In this document: in pieces, positions 15,129 to 22,454 of the stretch
Numbering within the stretch: the stretch's first letter is position 1
Layout of the letters: each line of letters starts with the position of its first letter
Assembly: GCF_002101885.1 (NCBI RefSeq)
Contig: NZ_LQPS01000043.1
Coordinates: 372,001 to 436,000, forward strand
DNA: 64,000 nucleotides
Direction of reading: 5' to 3'
From: Mycolicibacter senuensis
Lineage (GTDB): Bacteria; Actinomycetota; Actinomycetes; Mycobacteriales; Mycobacteriaceae
Notes under the pieces: model-generated
Databases searched by the model: none
What the model saw: the letters and a program-made list of their open reading frames with translations, nothing else
Told to the model about the DNA's origin: nothing
Translations under genes and position numbers: made by a program

Positions 15129-15538
15129 ATGTCGTCGGTTCGCTGATCGGCTGATTCGGGCCGAGGTCCGTAGCGTTCGATGTAGGTCCGGTGCAGGTGG
15201 GCATCGCGCCGGCGCTTTTGTGCGTCGGCCAGCTCCGGGTCGAGACCGTGCATCCGCAGCATGTGCTTGCGCCACACCTTGTTGAGCGCGTGCGAGAACA
15301 GGATCGCCATGAACCAGATCGGAAACGTCATGGACAGATGCGTCATGAAGTCGGTCGGCAGAAACCAGAACGGGATCAGGATCAACGTCGTCGGCACGAC
15401 GGCGCGCATGATTATCCGAACGGTTGCCCCGGGCCCGGCCAGGTCGTTGCGCACCCAGTCCTGCATGGACGGCGGCAGAGGCCGCCCGATGCAGTAGCGG
15501 AGGTATTGGATCGGATTGGGGCGTCGGCGGGTGTCCAA
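15125..15538 (-). CDS. DUF5313-like small membrane protein
   Basis: The protein has 137 residues. It begins with a conserved-looking PNPIQYLRYCIGRPLPPSMQDWV and has two hydrophobic segments (about 42-60 and 68-85), then a charged tail. I recognise it as the actinobacterial DUF5313 family; its function is unknown. It is separate from the psp operon on the other strand, and its end overlaps pspM by 4 bases. The next upstream minus-strand gene is ephG, ending 6 bases away, so the two may be co-transcribed from the ephG promoter. Confidence 0.75.
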   Translation of the reverse strand: MDTRRRPNPIQYLRYCIGRPLPPSMQDWVRNDLAGPGATVRIIMRAVVPTTLILIPFWFLPTDFMTHLSMTFPIWFMAILFSHALNKVWRKHMLRMHGLDPELADAQKRRRDAHLHRTYIERYGPRPESADQRTDDI

Positions 15539-15544
15539 TGCGAT

Positions 15545-15982
15545 CTACAACGTCGGTCGCAGTGCCGGGAAGACGGTTGCCGCCACCGCACGCAACGTCG
15601 CCTTGAACATATTCAGGAAGTCAAAGTAGTCGCGCCACAACGTGATACGCCCGTTGTGCACCTCGAAGACCCCGCATACCCAGAATTGCAGCCGTAGCGG
15701 GCCGAAGGTCAGCACATCGGTGCGCTCGGTGAGCACCGCCGAGCCGTCGGCGGCGATGCGGTGCACCTTCACGTCGAAGCCCGCACGACCGGACATCCGG
15801 CGGAACACCCCGACGGTGGCGCTGCGGCCGTAGATGGTCGGCAACCCGACGTTGTGGTACACCACGTCCTCGGCCAGGGCGTCGGCTGCCGTGTCGAGAT
15901 CGTCGTCGGCGAGGGCGTCGAGGAACGTCTCCACGATTCGGATGTTGTCGACGGCGCTGTCGTGAACACTCGGTTCGGTCAT
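15545..15982 (-). CDS. ephG: Limonene-1,2-epoxide hydrolase-type enzyme
   Basis: The protein has 145 residues of NTF2-like fold. The motifs AEDVVYHNVGLPTIYGR and ITLWRDYFDF fit the limonene-epoxide-hydrolase family, where a Tyr/Asn/Arg/Asp set opens an epoxide with water. It corresponds to Rv2740 (EphG), which has been shown to act on lipid or sterol epoxides in M. tuberculosis. The ATG at 15982 begins MTEPSVHDSAV and has a TAGGCT -10 element 7 bases upstream, indicating a leaderless transcript. Sequence upstream in the same open frame is antisense to the glycosyltransferase gene and not part of the protein. Confidence 0.9.
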   Translation of the reverse strand: MTEPSVHDSAVDNIRIVETFLDALADDDLDTAADALAEDVVYHNVGLPTIYGRSATVGVFRRMSGRAGFDVKVHRIAADGSAVLTERTDVLTFGPLRLQFWVCGVFEVHNGRITLWRDYFDFLNMFKATLRAVAATVFPALRPTL

Positions 15983-15989
15983 GCCTGTC

Positions 15990-15995
15990 AGCCTA
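15990..15995 (-). promoter_or_regulatory. -10 element of ephG (leaderless)
   Basis: TAGGCT on the minus strand is followed by 7 bases and the ephG ATG. It lies in the 42-base gap between ephG and the divergent glycosyltransferase gene. Confidence 0.5.
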
Positions 15996-16024
15996 GGCCC
16001 GCGGGGCTGTGGCACGGTAGGCCG

Positions 16025-17194
16025 ATGCGCATCGTGGTGGTCGCCGGGCCTGATCCCGGTCATGCGTTTCCGGCGATGGCGTTGTGCCGGCGCTTCGTCG
16101 CGGCCGGGGATGCGCCGACGCTGCTGACCGGAGTGCAGTGGCTGGACACCGCGCGCGCCGCCGGGGTGGACGCCGCCGAGCTGATCGGCCTCGATGCCAC
16201 CGTCGTCGACGACGACGCGGACGACGGCGAGAAACTGCATCGGCGGGCGGCCCGCATGGCGCGGCAGAATCTCGACCAGCTCCGGGAGCTGACGCCGCAC
16301 CTGGTGGTCTCCGACGTCATCACCGCCTGCGGCGGCATGGCCGCCGAACTGCTCGGCATCCCGTGGGTCGAACTGAGCCCGCACCCGCTGTACCTGCCGT
16401 CGAAGGGACTGCCGCCGATCGGCAGCGGCCTGGCACCCGGCACCGGGTTGCGGGGCCGGCTGCGCGACACGGTGATGCGGTCGCTGACCGCGCGGTCGGT
16501 GCGAACCGGGCTGCGGCAGCGCGCCGAGGCCCGGGCGGGCATCGGGCTTCCGGAGCGCGACCCCGGGCCGCTGCGGCGCCTGATCGCCACGCTGCCGGCC
16601 CTGGAGGTGCCCAGGCCCGACTGGCCCACCGAGGCGGTCGTGGTCGGGCCGCTGCACTTCGAGCCCACCGACGAGCTGCTGGGCGTGCCGCCGGGCGCCG
16701 GCCCGTTGGTGGTGGTGGCGCCGTCCACGGCGTCGACCGGGGCCGCCGGGTTGGCCGAGCTTGCGCTGGAGCACCTGGTGCCCGGCGTCGGGTTGCCGGC
16801 GGGTGCCCGGGTGGCGGTATCGCGGCTCAACGGCCCCGAGTTGACGCTGCCGGAATGGGCCGTCGCCGGCCTGGGACGCCAGGACGAACTGCTGACCCGC
16901 GCCGACCTGGTCATCTGCGGCGGCGGGCACGGCATGGTCGCCAAGTCCCTGCTGGCCGGGCTGCCGCTGGTGGTGGTTCCCGGCGGTGGCGACCAATGGG
17001 AGATCGCCAATCGGGTTGTGCGCCAGGGCAGTGGACGGCTGATCCGTCCGCTGAGCCCGGCGGCGCTGACCGAGGCGGTGAGTGCGGTGCTGGCGTCGCC
17101 GGGCTACCGTGCCGCCGCGCGACGGGCCGCCGACGGGGCCGCCGAGGTGGCCGACCCGGTGTGGGTGTGTCACGAGGCACTGTCTAGTGGCTGA
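16025..17194 (+). CDS. GT1/UGT-type glycosyltransferase
   Basis: The protein has 389 residues. It has a two-domain GT-B layout: an N-terminal domain beginning MRIVVVAGPDPGHAFPAMAL, where the GH pair matches the catalytic histidine region of UGT enzymes, and a C-terminal donor-binding domain with RADLVICGGGHGMVAKSLLAGLPLVVVPGGGDQ. That motif equals the GG-H-G donor signature. It corresponds to Rv2739c, whose acceptor is unknown. The N-terminal start at ATG 16025 is set by homology. The leaderless DUF3046 gene follows closely. Confidence 0.9.
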   Translation: MRIVVVAGPDPGHAFPAMALCRRFVAAGDAPTLLTGVQWLDTARAAGVDAAELIGLDATVVDDDADDGEKLHRRAARMARQNLDQLRELTPHLVVSDVITACGGMAAELLGIPWVELSPHPLYLPSKGLPPIGSGLAPGTGLRGRLRDTVMRSLTARSVRTGLRQRAEARAGIGLPERDPGPLRRLIATLPALEVPRPDWPTEAVVVGPLHFEPTDELLGVPPGAGPLVVVAPSTASTGAAGLAELALEHLVPGVGLPAGARVAVSRLNGPELTLPEWAVAGLGRQDELLTRADLVICGGGHGMVAKSLLAGLPLVVVPGGGDQWEIANRVVRQGSGRLIRPLSPAALTEAVSAVLASPGYRAAARRAADGAAEVADPVWVCHEALSSG

Positions 17195-17195
17195 G

Positions 17196-17201
17196 TAGGT
17201 T
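17196..17201 (+). promoter_or_regulatory. -10 element of DUF3046 gene (leaderless)
   Basis: TAGGTT is followed by 7 bases and the GTG at 17209. It supports that start over the TTG at 17200, which overlaps the hexamer. Confidence 0.45.
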
Positions 17202-17208
17202 GGAGCGC

Positions 17209-17403
17209 GTGCGCCTGACCGAATTCCACGAGCGGGTCACGCACCGCTTCGGTGCGGCCTACGGCGCCACCGTGCTGACCGATCATGTGCTGGCCGCGGT
17301 GGGCGGGCGCACCGCCGCCCAGGCCATCGAGGACGGGGTGGAACCGCGCGACGTGTGGCGCGCGTTGTGCGCGGACTTCGACGTGCCGCGCGATCAGTGG
17401 TGA
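17209..17403 (+). CDS. DUF3046 protein
   Basis: The protein has 64 residues and starts RLTEFHERVTHRFGAAYG; the end DVWRALCADFDVPRDQW is highly characteristic of the DUF3046 family. In M. tuberculosis (Rv2738c) and other actinobacteria it sits next to recA. Function is unknown; the persistent link to recA suggests a DNA-repair or regulatory role. Here two inserted genes separate it from recA. Its last 10 bases overlap the TetR gene on the other strand. Confidence 0.85.
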   Translation: MRLTEFHERVTHRFGAAYGATVLTDHVLAAVGGRTAAQAIEDGVEPRDVWRALCADFDVPRDQW

Positions 17404-18044
17404 GAGTGGTCGTACGCATCCACGATGCTGCGGACCAGGGCGACGGCGAGGTCCGAGCAGGTGGTTGCCAGCTCGGCCGGGGACTCGGTGGGATCGTCGA
17501 GCCAGGCTTCGATGATCTGGTTGACGCCGCCGACGATGAACAGGGCGCCGCGGCGTAAGGCGGCGGGCGGCGGAAGCTCGCCCTCGATGACACCGGGGGC
17601 CCGCTCGACGACCGCGTCGGTGATCATGTCGAGGATGCGCGCCCGGTGCTCGCTGAGGCCGGGGACGGCAGACAGGTCGCAGGTGGCGATGCGGTGGATG
17701 TAGGGGTCGACGGCGATCAGCTCGAGGAAGGCGGTCAGCGCCGACCGCAGTTTGTCGGTCAGCGTCCCGGGGTCGCCGACACCGGCGGTGACCATGGCCT
17801 CGAGCAGCTGGTCGCGCACGTCATCGGAGACGGCGAACAGCAGCGCGTCGCGGTTGGCGAACTGCTCGTAGAAATAGCGTGGGATCAGCCCCGCGGCCGT
17901 GCAGACACCGCGGACGGTGACCTCGCCGAGCCCCGATTCACCCCAGATCCGGCGGCCGGCGGACAGCAATTTGCCCCGGCGTTCGGCGCGGCGGTCGACC
18001 GCGCTGATGCCGCCGTAGTCGCGCACCACTCCCGGGCGTTTCAT
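17394..18044 (-). CDS. TetR-family transcriptional regulator
   Basis: The protein has 216 residues. The N-terminal helix-turn-helix spans about 20-65, with GLGEVTVRGVCTAAGLIPRYFYEQFANRDALL as core. The C-terminal ligand domain is typical in length and contains a hydrophobic GGVNQIIEAWL segment. The start at ATG 18044 is preferred because TAGGGT (18052-18057) lies 7 bases upstream; GTG 18053 and ATG 18050 are alternatives. It is divergent from the MpaB-type oxygenase gene, and an inverted repeat in the shared gap is a likely operator. The obvious inference is that it represses itself and the oxygenase. Confidence 0.88.
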   Translation of the reverse strand: MKRPGVVRDYGGISAVDRRAERRGKLLSAGRRIWGESGLGEVTVRGVCTAAGLIPRYFYEQFANRDALLFAVSDDVRDQLLEAMVTAGVGDPGTLTDKLRSALTAFLELIAVDPYIHRIATCDLSAVPGLSEHRARILDMITDAVVERAPGVIEGELPPPAALRRGALFIVGGVNQIIEAWLDDPTESPAELATTCSDLAVALVRSIVDAYDHSHH

Positions 18045-18051
18045 TGACATC

Positions 18052-18057
18052 ACCCTA
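18052..18057 (-). promoter_or_regulatory. -10 element of tetR-type gene (leaderless)
   Basis: TAGGGT on the minus strand is followed by 7 bases and ATG 18044. The inverted repeat at 18071-18094 would cover the matching -35 region. Confidence 0.45.
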
Positions 18058-18070
18058 CCTGCGGCCTAGA

Positions 18071-18094
18071 TTTGGAACACGGCTGTTATCCAAA
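18071..18094. promoter_or_regulatory. Candidate TetR operator
   Basis: TTTGGA (18071-18076) and TCCAAA (18089-18094) form an inverted repeat around a core that itself holds AACA-CGGC-TGTT. It sits between the divergent TetR and oxygenase genes, over the inferred -35 of the regulator and before the oxygenase ribosome binding site. Confidence 0.55.
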
Positions 18095-18122
18095 ATAGAA
18101 GCGGTGTTAGGAGGCCCATCGA

Positions 18123-19343
18123 ATGAACTCGCCCGCACTGGCCATCCCGTCCCGCCATCCGGACGCGCCCGGCGCGATTCCGGCCACCATCCGGATGCTG
18201 GCCGGGGTGTTGGCGATCCCCAAGCCATCGCCGCAGCGGTGGCGCCAGATCGGCGAGGATCTGACCGTCGGCGATGAGCCGATGCAGCGGCTGGTGGAGT
18301 GGATGGCCGGTGTCAAGGAGGCGCGGCCGCTCTTCGAGCGGATCCTCGGCCACGGGCTGGCCGCCGTGCCGGACGCACCGGCGCCGCTGCGCGAGTTCTT
18401 CGGCGAGTTCGAACCGATCCCGGACTGGGTCGACATGGACCGGGTGCGCCGGGGTCAGCGGGCGATGCGGCGCGGTGGGGCCGACGGCACTTACATCGCA
18501 CGTGACGTGTCGTTCCTGGGCGGCTACCAGTTCTCCTCGTTCAACAAGACGCTGTTGCGCACCGGGGTGCTGGAGAAGGGTTCGAACAAGCGGTTCGCCG
18601 AGACACTGCAGTGGGCGATGGACGTCACCGGCGAAGGGGGACTGGAGCCGCTCGGCGCCGGTTATCAGGCCACCATCCGGGTCCGCCTCATCCACGAGTA
18701 CGTGCGCCGGCACGTGGCCGCGCTGCCGGACTGGCGCGGCGATGAATGGGGATTGCCGGTCAACCAGACCGACATGGCCGCCACCCTGGTGGGGGCGCTG
18801 ATCGCGCCGCCCGCCGCCGGGATCGGGCTGGGAATCGTGCTGTCGCCGGGCGAGCTCGAGGACATCGCGCATATGACCCGCTACGTCGGTTGGCTGATGG
18901 GAATCCGCGAGGACTGGCTGCCGGCCAGCTTCCGTGACGGCGTGCGCATCCTCTATCAGACCCTGGGTGCGCTGTCTGAGCCCGACGAGTCGACCAAGCA
19001 GCTGGCCGGGCCGATGGCCGACGATCCGCTGGAGTGGCACTATTCCGCGCTGACCGGCGTGCGGCGTCGCATCGCGCGGTCGGCGCACCTGTCGGTGACC
19101 GGCAGCTTTCTGGGGCCGCGCACGATGCGCAAGCTGGGCCTGCCGGCGTTCGTGCTGCCGTGGTATCCGCTGGTGCGGATGCCGGTGAACCTGCTGCGCA
19201 GCGCTGCGGCGTTGGCGCTGCCCGGCGGCCAGGACCGCGCTGCGGCCCGCGGGCGCCGTGAGCAGGAGGAGTTCCTGCGCACCATGATGGGCGACGAGGA
19301 CACCGCCATCGGGGCCTCGGCGCACGTGATGCGGGTGGCCTGA
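18123..19343 (+). CDS. MpaB/Lcp-like oxygenase family protein (DUF2236)
   Basis: The protein has 406 residues and belongs to the DUF2236 family that includes the latex-clearing protein Lcp and fungal MpaB oxygenases, heme proteins that cleave carbon-carbon double bonds. Features consistent with this are the DGTYIARDVSFLGGYQFSSFNKTLLRTGVLEKGSNKRFAETLQWA region, RLIHEYVRRHV with the histidine expected near heme, and NQTDMAATLVG. No secretion signal is apparent, unlike Lcp. ATG 18123 follows TTAGGAGG. Its substrate is unknown, perhaps an isoprenoid or unsaturated lipid. It is divergent from a TetR regulator and inserted between DUF3046 and recA. Confidence 0.85.
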   Translation: MNSPALAIPSRHPDAPGAIPATIRMLAGVLAIPKPSPQRWRQIGEDLTVGDEPMQRLVEWMAGVKEARPLFERILGHGLAAVPDAPAPLREFFGEFEPIPDWVDMDRVRRGQRAMRRGGADGTYIARDVSFLGGYQFSSFNKTLLRTGVLEKGSNKRFAETLQWAMDVTGEGGLEPLGAGYQATIRVRLIHEYVRRHVAALPDWRGDEWGLPVNQTDMAATLVGALIAPPAAGIGLGIVLSPGELEDIAHMTRYVGWLMGIREDWLPASFRDGVRILYQTLGALSEPDESTKQLAGPMADDPLEWHYSALTGVRRRIARSAHLSVTGSFLGPRTMRKLGLPAFVLPWYPLVRMPVNLLRSAAALALPGGQDRAAARGRREQEEFLRTMMGDEDTAIGASAHVMRVA

Positions 19344-19403
19344 ACGCGGCTTGGCTGCGGTCGAAAAGTCCGACCCGCCGACACGCCGCGTGTCGCACTT
19401 GAT

Positions 19404-19419
19404 TCGAACATCCGTTCGC
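19404..19419 (+). promoter_or_regulatory. SOS box (LexA site) of recA
   Basis: TCGAAC-ATCC-GTTCGC matches the mycobacterial consensus TCGAAC-N4-GTTCGA in 11 of 12 positions. It lies about 100 bases before recA, as in M. tuberculosis. Confidence 0.85.
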
Positions 19420-19443
19420 CTACTGTGGAGAGAGTTCGCCGGG

Positions 19444-19466
19444 TTGTCGGACCCTGTCGCTAGCGT
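19444..19466 (+). promoter_or_regulatory. PafBC (RecA-NDp) promoter of recA
   Basis: TTGTCGGAC (19444-19452), 8 bases, then TAGCGT (19461-19466) matches the LexA-independent DNA-damage promoter motif TTGTCRGTG-N8-TAnnnT. The transcript would have a leader of about 50 bases with AGGAGAGG before the ATG. Confidence 0.8.
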
Positions 19467-19522
19467 CACGGCCAACCGACCGAGCACCGGTCAACCGAAC
19501 ACCGAACCACAGGAGAGGCATC

Positions 19523-21664
19523 ATGGCGCAAGCCCCCGACCGCGAAAAAGCACTCGAACTGGCGATGGCCCAGATCGACAAGAATTACGGCAAAGGCTCG
19601 GTGATGCGCCTCGGCGACGAGGTGCGTCAGCCGATCTCGGTCATCCCGACCGGATCGATCGCCCTGGACGTGGCGCTGGGCATCGGCGGCCTGCCCCGGG
19701 GCCGGGTCGTCGAGATCTACGGCCCGGAGTCCTCCGGTAAGACCACCGTGGCGCTGCACGCGGTCGCCAACGCCCAGGCCGCCGGCGGGATCGCGGCGTT
19801 CATCGACGCCGAGCACGCGCTGGACCCCGACTACGCCAAGAAGCTCGGTGTGGACACCGACTCACTGCTGGTGTCCCAGCCCGACACCGGGGAGCAAGCG
19901 CTGGAGATCGCCGACACGCTGATCCGCTCCGGCGCGCTGGACATCCTGGTCATCGACTCGGTGGCCGCTCTGGTCCCGCGCGCCGAGATCGAGGGCGAGA
20001 TGGGGGACAGCCACGTCGGCCTGCAAGCCCGGCTGATGAGCCAGGCGCTGCGGAAGATGACCGGCGCGCTGAACAATTCGGGAACCACCGCGATCTTCAT
20101 CAACCAGTTGCGGGAGAAGATCGGTGTGATGTTCGGGTGCATGAACTATGCCACCCGGGTGACCCTTGCCGACGGCAGTACCGAGAAGATCGGCAAGATC
20201 GTCAACAACAAGATGGACGTCGAGGTGTTGTCCTACGACCCCATCGCCGACCAGTTGGTGCCGCGCAAGGTCGTGAACTGGTTCGACAACGGGCCTGCCG
20301 AGAAGTTCCTGCAGTTCACCGTCGAGAAGTCCGGTGGCAACGGCAAATCGCAGTTCGCCGCGACGCCCAACCACCTGATTCGGACCCCGGGCGGCTGGAC
20401 CGAGGCCGGCGAACTGATCGCCGGCGACCGGGTCCTGGCCGCCGAACCGCACCTGCTCAGCGACCAGCAATTCCAGGTCGTCCTCGGCTCACTGATGGGT
20501 GACGGAAACCTCTCACCCAATCGGCGTGACCGCAACGGCGTCCGGTTCCGGTTGGGGCACGGCGCCAAGCAGGTGGAGTACCTGCAGTGGAAAACCGCGC
20601 TGATGGGCAACATCGGTCACTCGAAGCGGGAGAACGCTGCGGGTTCGCACTTCGTCGATTTCACTCCGCTTCCCGAACTGGGCGAACTGCAGCGCGCGGT
20701 GTATCTCGGAGACGGTAAGAAGTTCTTCTCCGAGGACTACCTCAAGGCACTCACCCCGTTGGCATTGGCCATCTGGTACATGGATGATGGCTCCTTCGCG
20801 CTGCGTTCCAAGGGATTACAGGAACGTACCGCCGGTGGTAGTGGGCGGATCGAAATCTGTGTGGAGGCGATGTCGGAAGGCACTCGGACCCGGCTGTGCG
20901 ACTACCTGCGCGACACTCACGGCCTGGAAGTGCGGCTGCGGCTGTCGGGATCGGCGGGCAAGGCAGTGTTGGTGTTCTCCACAGCCGCCGCGGCCAAGTT
21001 CCAGGAATTGGTGGCGCCCTACATGGCACCGTCGATGGAGTACAAGCTGTTGCCGCGGTTCCGCGATCAAGGCGCCGTGACTCCGCAGTTCACCGAACCT
21101 ACCCAGCATTTGGTGCCGGCTCGGGTGCTCGATGTCCATGTCAAGCCGCCGACTCGGTCGATGCACCGCTTCGACATCGAGGTGGAAGGCAACCACAACT
21201 ACTTCGTCGACGGAGTGATGGTGCACAATTCACCCGAAACGACCACGGGCGGAAAGGCTTTGAAATTCTACGCCTCAGTGCGCCTGGATGTCCGGCGGAT
21301 TGAGACGCTCAAGGACGGCACCGACGCGGTCGGCAACCGCACCCGGGTCAAGGTAGTCAAGAACAAGGTCAGCCCGCCGTTCAAACAGGCCGAGTTCGAC
21401 ATCCTGTACGGCCGGGGCATCAGCCGCGAGGGCTCACTGATCGACATGGGGGTGGATCAGGGCTTCATCCGCAAGTCCGGCTCCTGGTTCACCTACGACG
21501 GCGAACAACTCGGGCAGGGTAAGGAGAACGCCCGTAACTACCTGCTGGAGAACGTCGACGTGGCCAACGAGATCGAGAAGAAGATCAAAGAGAAGCTCGG
21601 TATCGGTGCCGTGCTGACCGATGGTTTGGCTGATGACGTCCTGCCCGCTCCCGTCGACTTCTGA
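19523..21664 (+). CDS. recA: RecA recombinase with RecA-b intein
   Basis: RecA forms filaments on single-stranded DNA, drives homologous recombination and stimulates LexA self-cleavage. The precursor has 713 residues; the mature protein would have 349. Extein features: Walker A GPESSGKTT (about 66-74), Walker B-type ILVIDSVAAL, loop 1 EGEMGDSHVGLQARLMSQALRKMTG, and after the intein SPETTTGGKALKFYASVR. The intein occupies residues 206-569, between MFG and SPETTTGG in loop L2. The M. tuberculosis intein site (KNK/SPPFKQ) is uninterrupted. Both SOS and PafBC control signals lie upstream. recX overlaps the 3' end by 32 bases. Confidence 0.97.
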   Translation: MAQAPDREKALELAMAQIDKNYGKGSVMRLGDEVRQPISVIPTGSIALDVALGIGGLPRGRVVEIYGPESSGKTTVALHAVANAQAAGGIAAFIDAEHALDPDYAKKLGVDTDSLLVSQPDTGEQALEIADTLIRSGALDILVIDSVAALVPRAEIEGEMGDSHVGLQARLMSQALRKMTGALNNSGTTAIFINQLREKIGVMFGCMNYATRVTLADGSTEKIGKIVNNKMDVEVLSYDPIADQLVPRKVVNWFDNGPAEKFLQFTVEKSGGNGKSQFAATPNHLIRTPGGWTEAGELIAGDRVLAAEPHLLSDQQFQVVLGSLMGDGNLSPNRRDRNGVRFRLGHGAKQVEYLQWKTALMGNIGHSKRENAAGSHFVDFTPLPELGELQRAVYLGDGKKFFSEDYLKALTPLALAIWYMDDGSFALRSKGLQERTAGGSGRIEICVEAMSEGTRTRLCDYLRDTHGLEVRLRLSGSAGKAVLVFSTAAAAKFQELVAPYMAPSMEYKLLPRFRDQGAVTPQFTEPTQHLVPARVLDVHVKPPTRSMHRFDIEVEGNHNYFVDGVMVHNSPETTTGGKALKFYASVRLDVRRIETLKDGTDAVGNRTRVKVVKNKVSPPFKQAEFDILYGRGISREGSLIDMGVDQGFIRKSGSWFTYDGEQLGQGKENARNYLLENVDVANEIEKKIKEKLGIGAVLTDGLADDVLPAPVDF
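20138..21229 (+). mobile_element. RecA-b intein with LAGLIDADG homing endonuclease
   Basis: The 364-residue insertion begins with Cys (CMNYATRVTLADG) and ends VMVHN followed by Ser, giving the standard splice residues (Cys1, penultimate His, terminal Asn, +1 Ser). Block B is seen in AATPNHLIRTPGGW. The endonuclease blocks are LGSLMGDGNL (from precursor residue 321) and WYMDDGS (from 418), each with an acidic metal-binding residue. From memory the sequence is very close to the M. leprae RecA intein of 365 residues, so it is probably splicing-competent with a potentially active homing endonuclease. Confidence 0.95.
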
Positions 21665-22160
21665 GCCTGCCGAACCCAAGCGCGAGGAGCAGGCGAAGTC
21701 ACTGTGCCTTCGCCTGCTCACCGCGCGGGCCCGAACCCGTGCCGAGCTCGCCGGCCAGCTGGCCAAACGCGGTTACCCCGACGACGTCAGTGACCGGGTG
21801 CTCGACCGGCTGGCCACCGCCGGATTGATCGACGACACCGACTTCGCCGAACAGTGGGTGCGATCCCGACGCGAACACGCGGGCAAGGGACGCAAGGTGC
21901 TTGCCGCTGAGCTGCGCACCAAGGGCGTCGCCGAAGACGTCATCGCCGAAGCGCTGGCCGGCATCGACGCCGGCGCCGAGCGGGACCGGGCCGAACAGCT
22001 GGTGCAGGGCAAACTGCGGCGGGAAACCCTCGGCGTGGATGATCTGCGGGTCACCCGCCGGCTGGTGGCGATGCTGGCCAGGCGCGGCTACAACCCGTCA
22101 ATGGCCTATGACGTGGTCAGTACCGAGCTGGTCGCCGAACGGGAGCGGCGCCGGATTTGA
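21633..22160 (+). CDS. recX: RecA regulator RecX
   Basis: RecX binds RecA filaments and limits recombinase and co-protease activity. The protein has 175 residues made of tandem three-helix modules: LCLRLLTARARTRAELAGQLAKRGY, LIDDTDFAEQWVRSRR and RRLVAMLARRGYN. ATG 21633 (MTSCPLPSTSE) matches the M. tuberculosis start from memory and lies inside recA, overlapping it by 32 bases, so the two are co-transcribed and translation is coupled. The stop is 3 bases from the end of a convergent small gene. Confidence 0.95.
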   Translation: MTSCPLPSTSEPAEPKREEQAKSLCLRLLTARARTRAELAGQLAKRGYPDDVSDRVLDRLATAGLIDDTDFAEQWVRSRREHAGKGRKVLAAELRTKGVAEDVIAEALAGIDAGAERDRAEQLVQGKLRRETLGVDDLRVTRRLVAMLARRGYNPSMAYDVVSTELVAERERRRI

Positions 22161-22163
22161 GGC

Positions 22164-22391
22164 TCAGACCTCTTCGGCGTCGACCTCGTCGCTGCCGGTG
22201 AAGACCTCCTTGGTGCGCTCAACGGCGTGCGTGGCGATTTCCATCGAGTCCTGGACGATCGCGTTGACACCGCCGGAGACGTCGCCGCGGATGATGTCGC
22301 CGGCGTCCTCGACGATGTCGGACGCCTTCTCCACGGCGTGGGCGGCGATGTCGCGGGCAGCGTTGAACGCATCCTTGGGCGTGATGGCCAT
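22164..22391 (-). CDS. Small conserved helical protein
   Basis: The protein has 75 residues. It begins MAITPKDAFNAARDIAAHAVEKASDIVEDAGDIIRGDV and ends in an acidic tail. It looks like a mycobacterial family that includes Rv1893, judging from the KASDIVEDAG and IIRGDV stretches; this match is from memory and moderate. The residues suggest two amphipathic helices and no membrane segment. The ATG at 22391 follows GGAGACC. Function is unknown. Confidence 0.65.
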   Translation of the reverse strand: MAITPKDAFNAARDIAAHAVEKASDIVEDAGDIIRGDVSGGVNAIVQDSMEIATHAVERTKEVFTGSDEVDAEEV

Positions 22392-22454
22392 GAGGGTCTC
22401 CTGTCGCTGGCTGTTGGCACTGACTCTAGACGCCGGACCGGGCCGGTGCAGGGG

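Noticed and set aside
21355..21375. M. tuberculosis-type RecA-a intein site
   Set aside because: The extein reads through without interruption (VKNKVSPPFKQAEFD), so no second intein or remnant is present.
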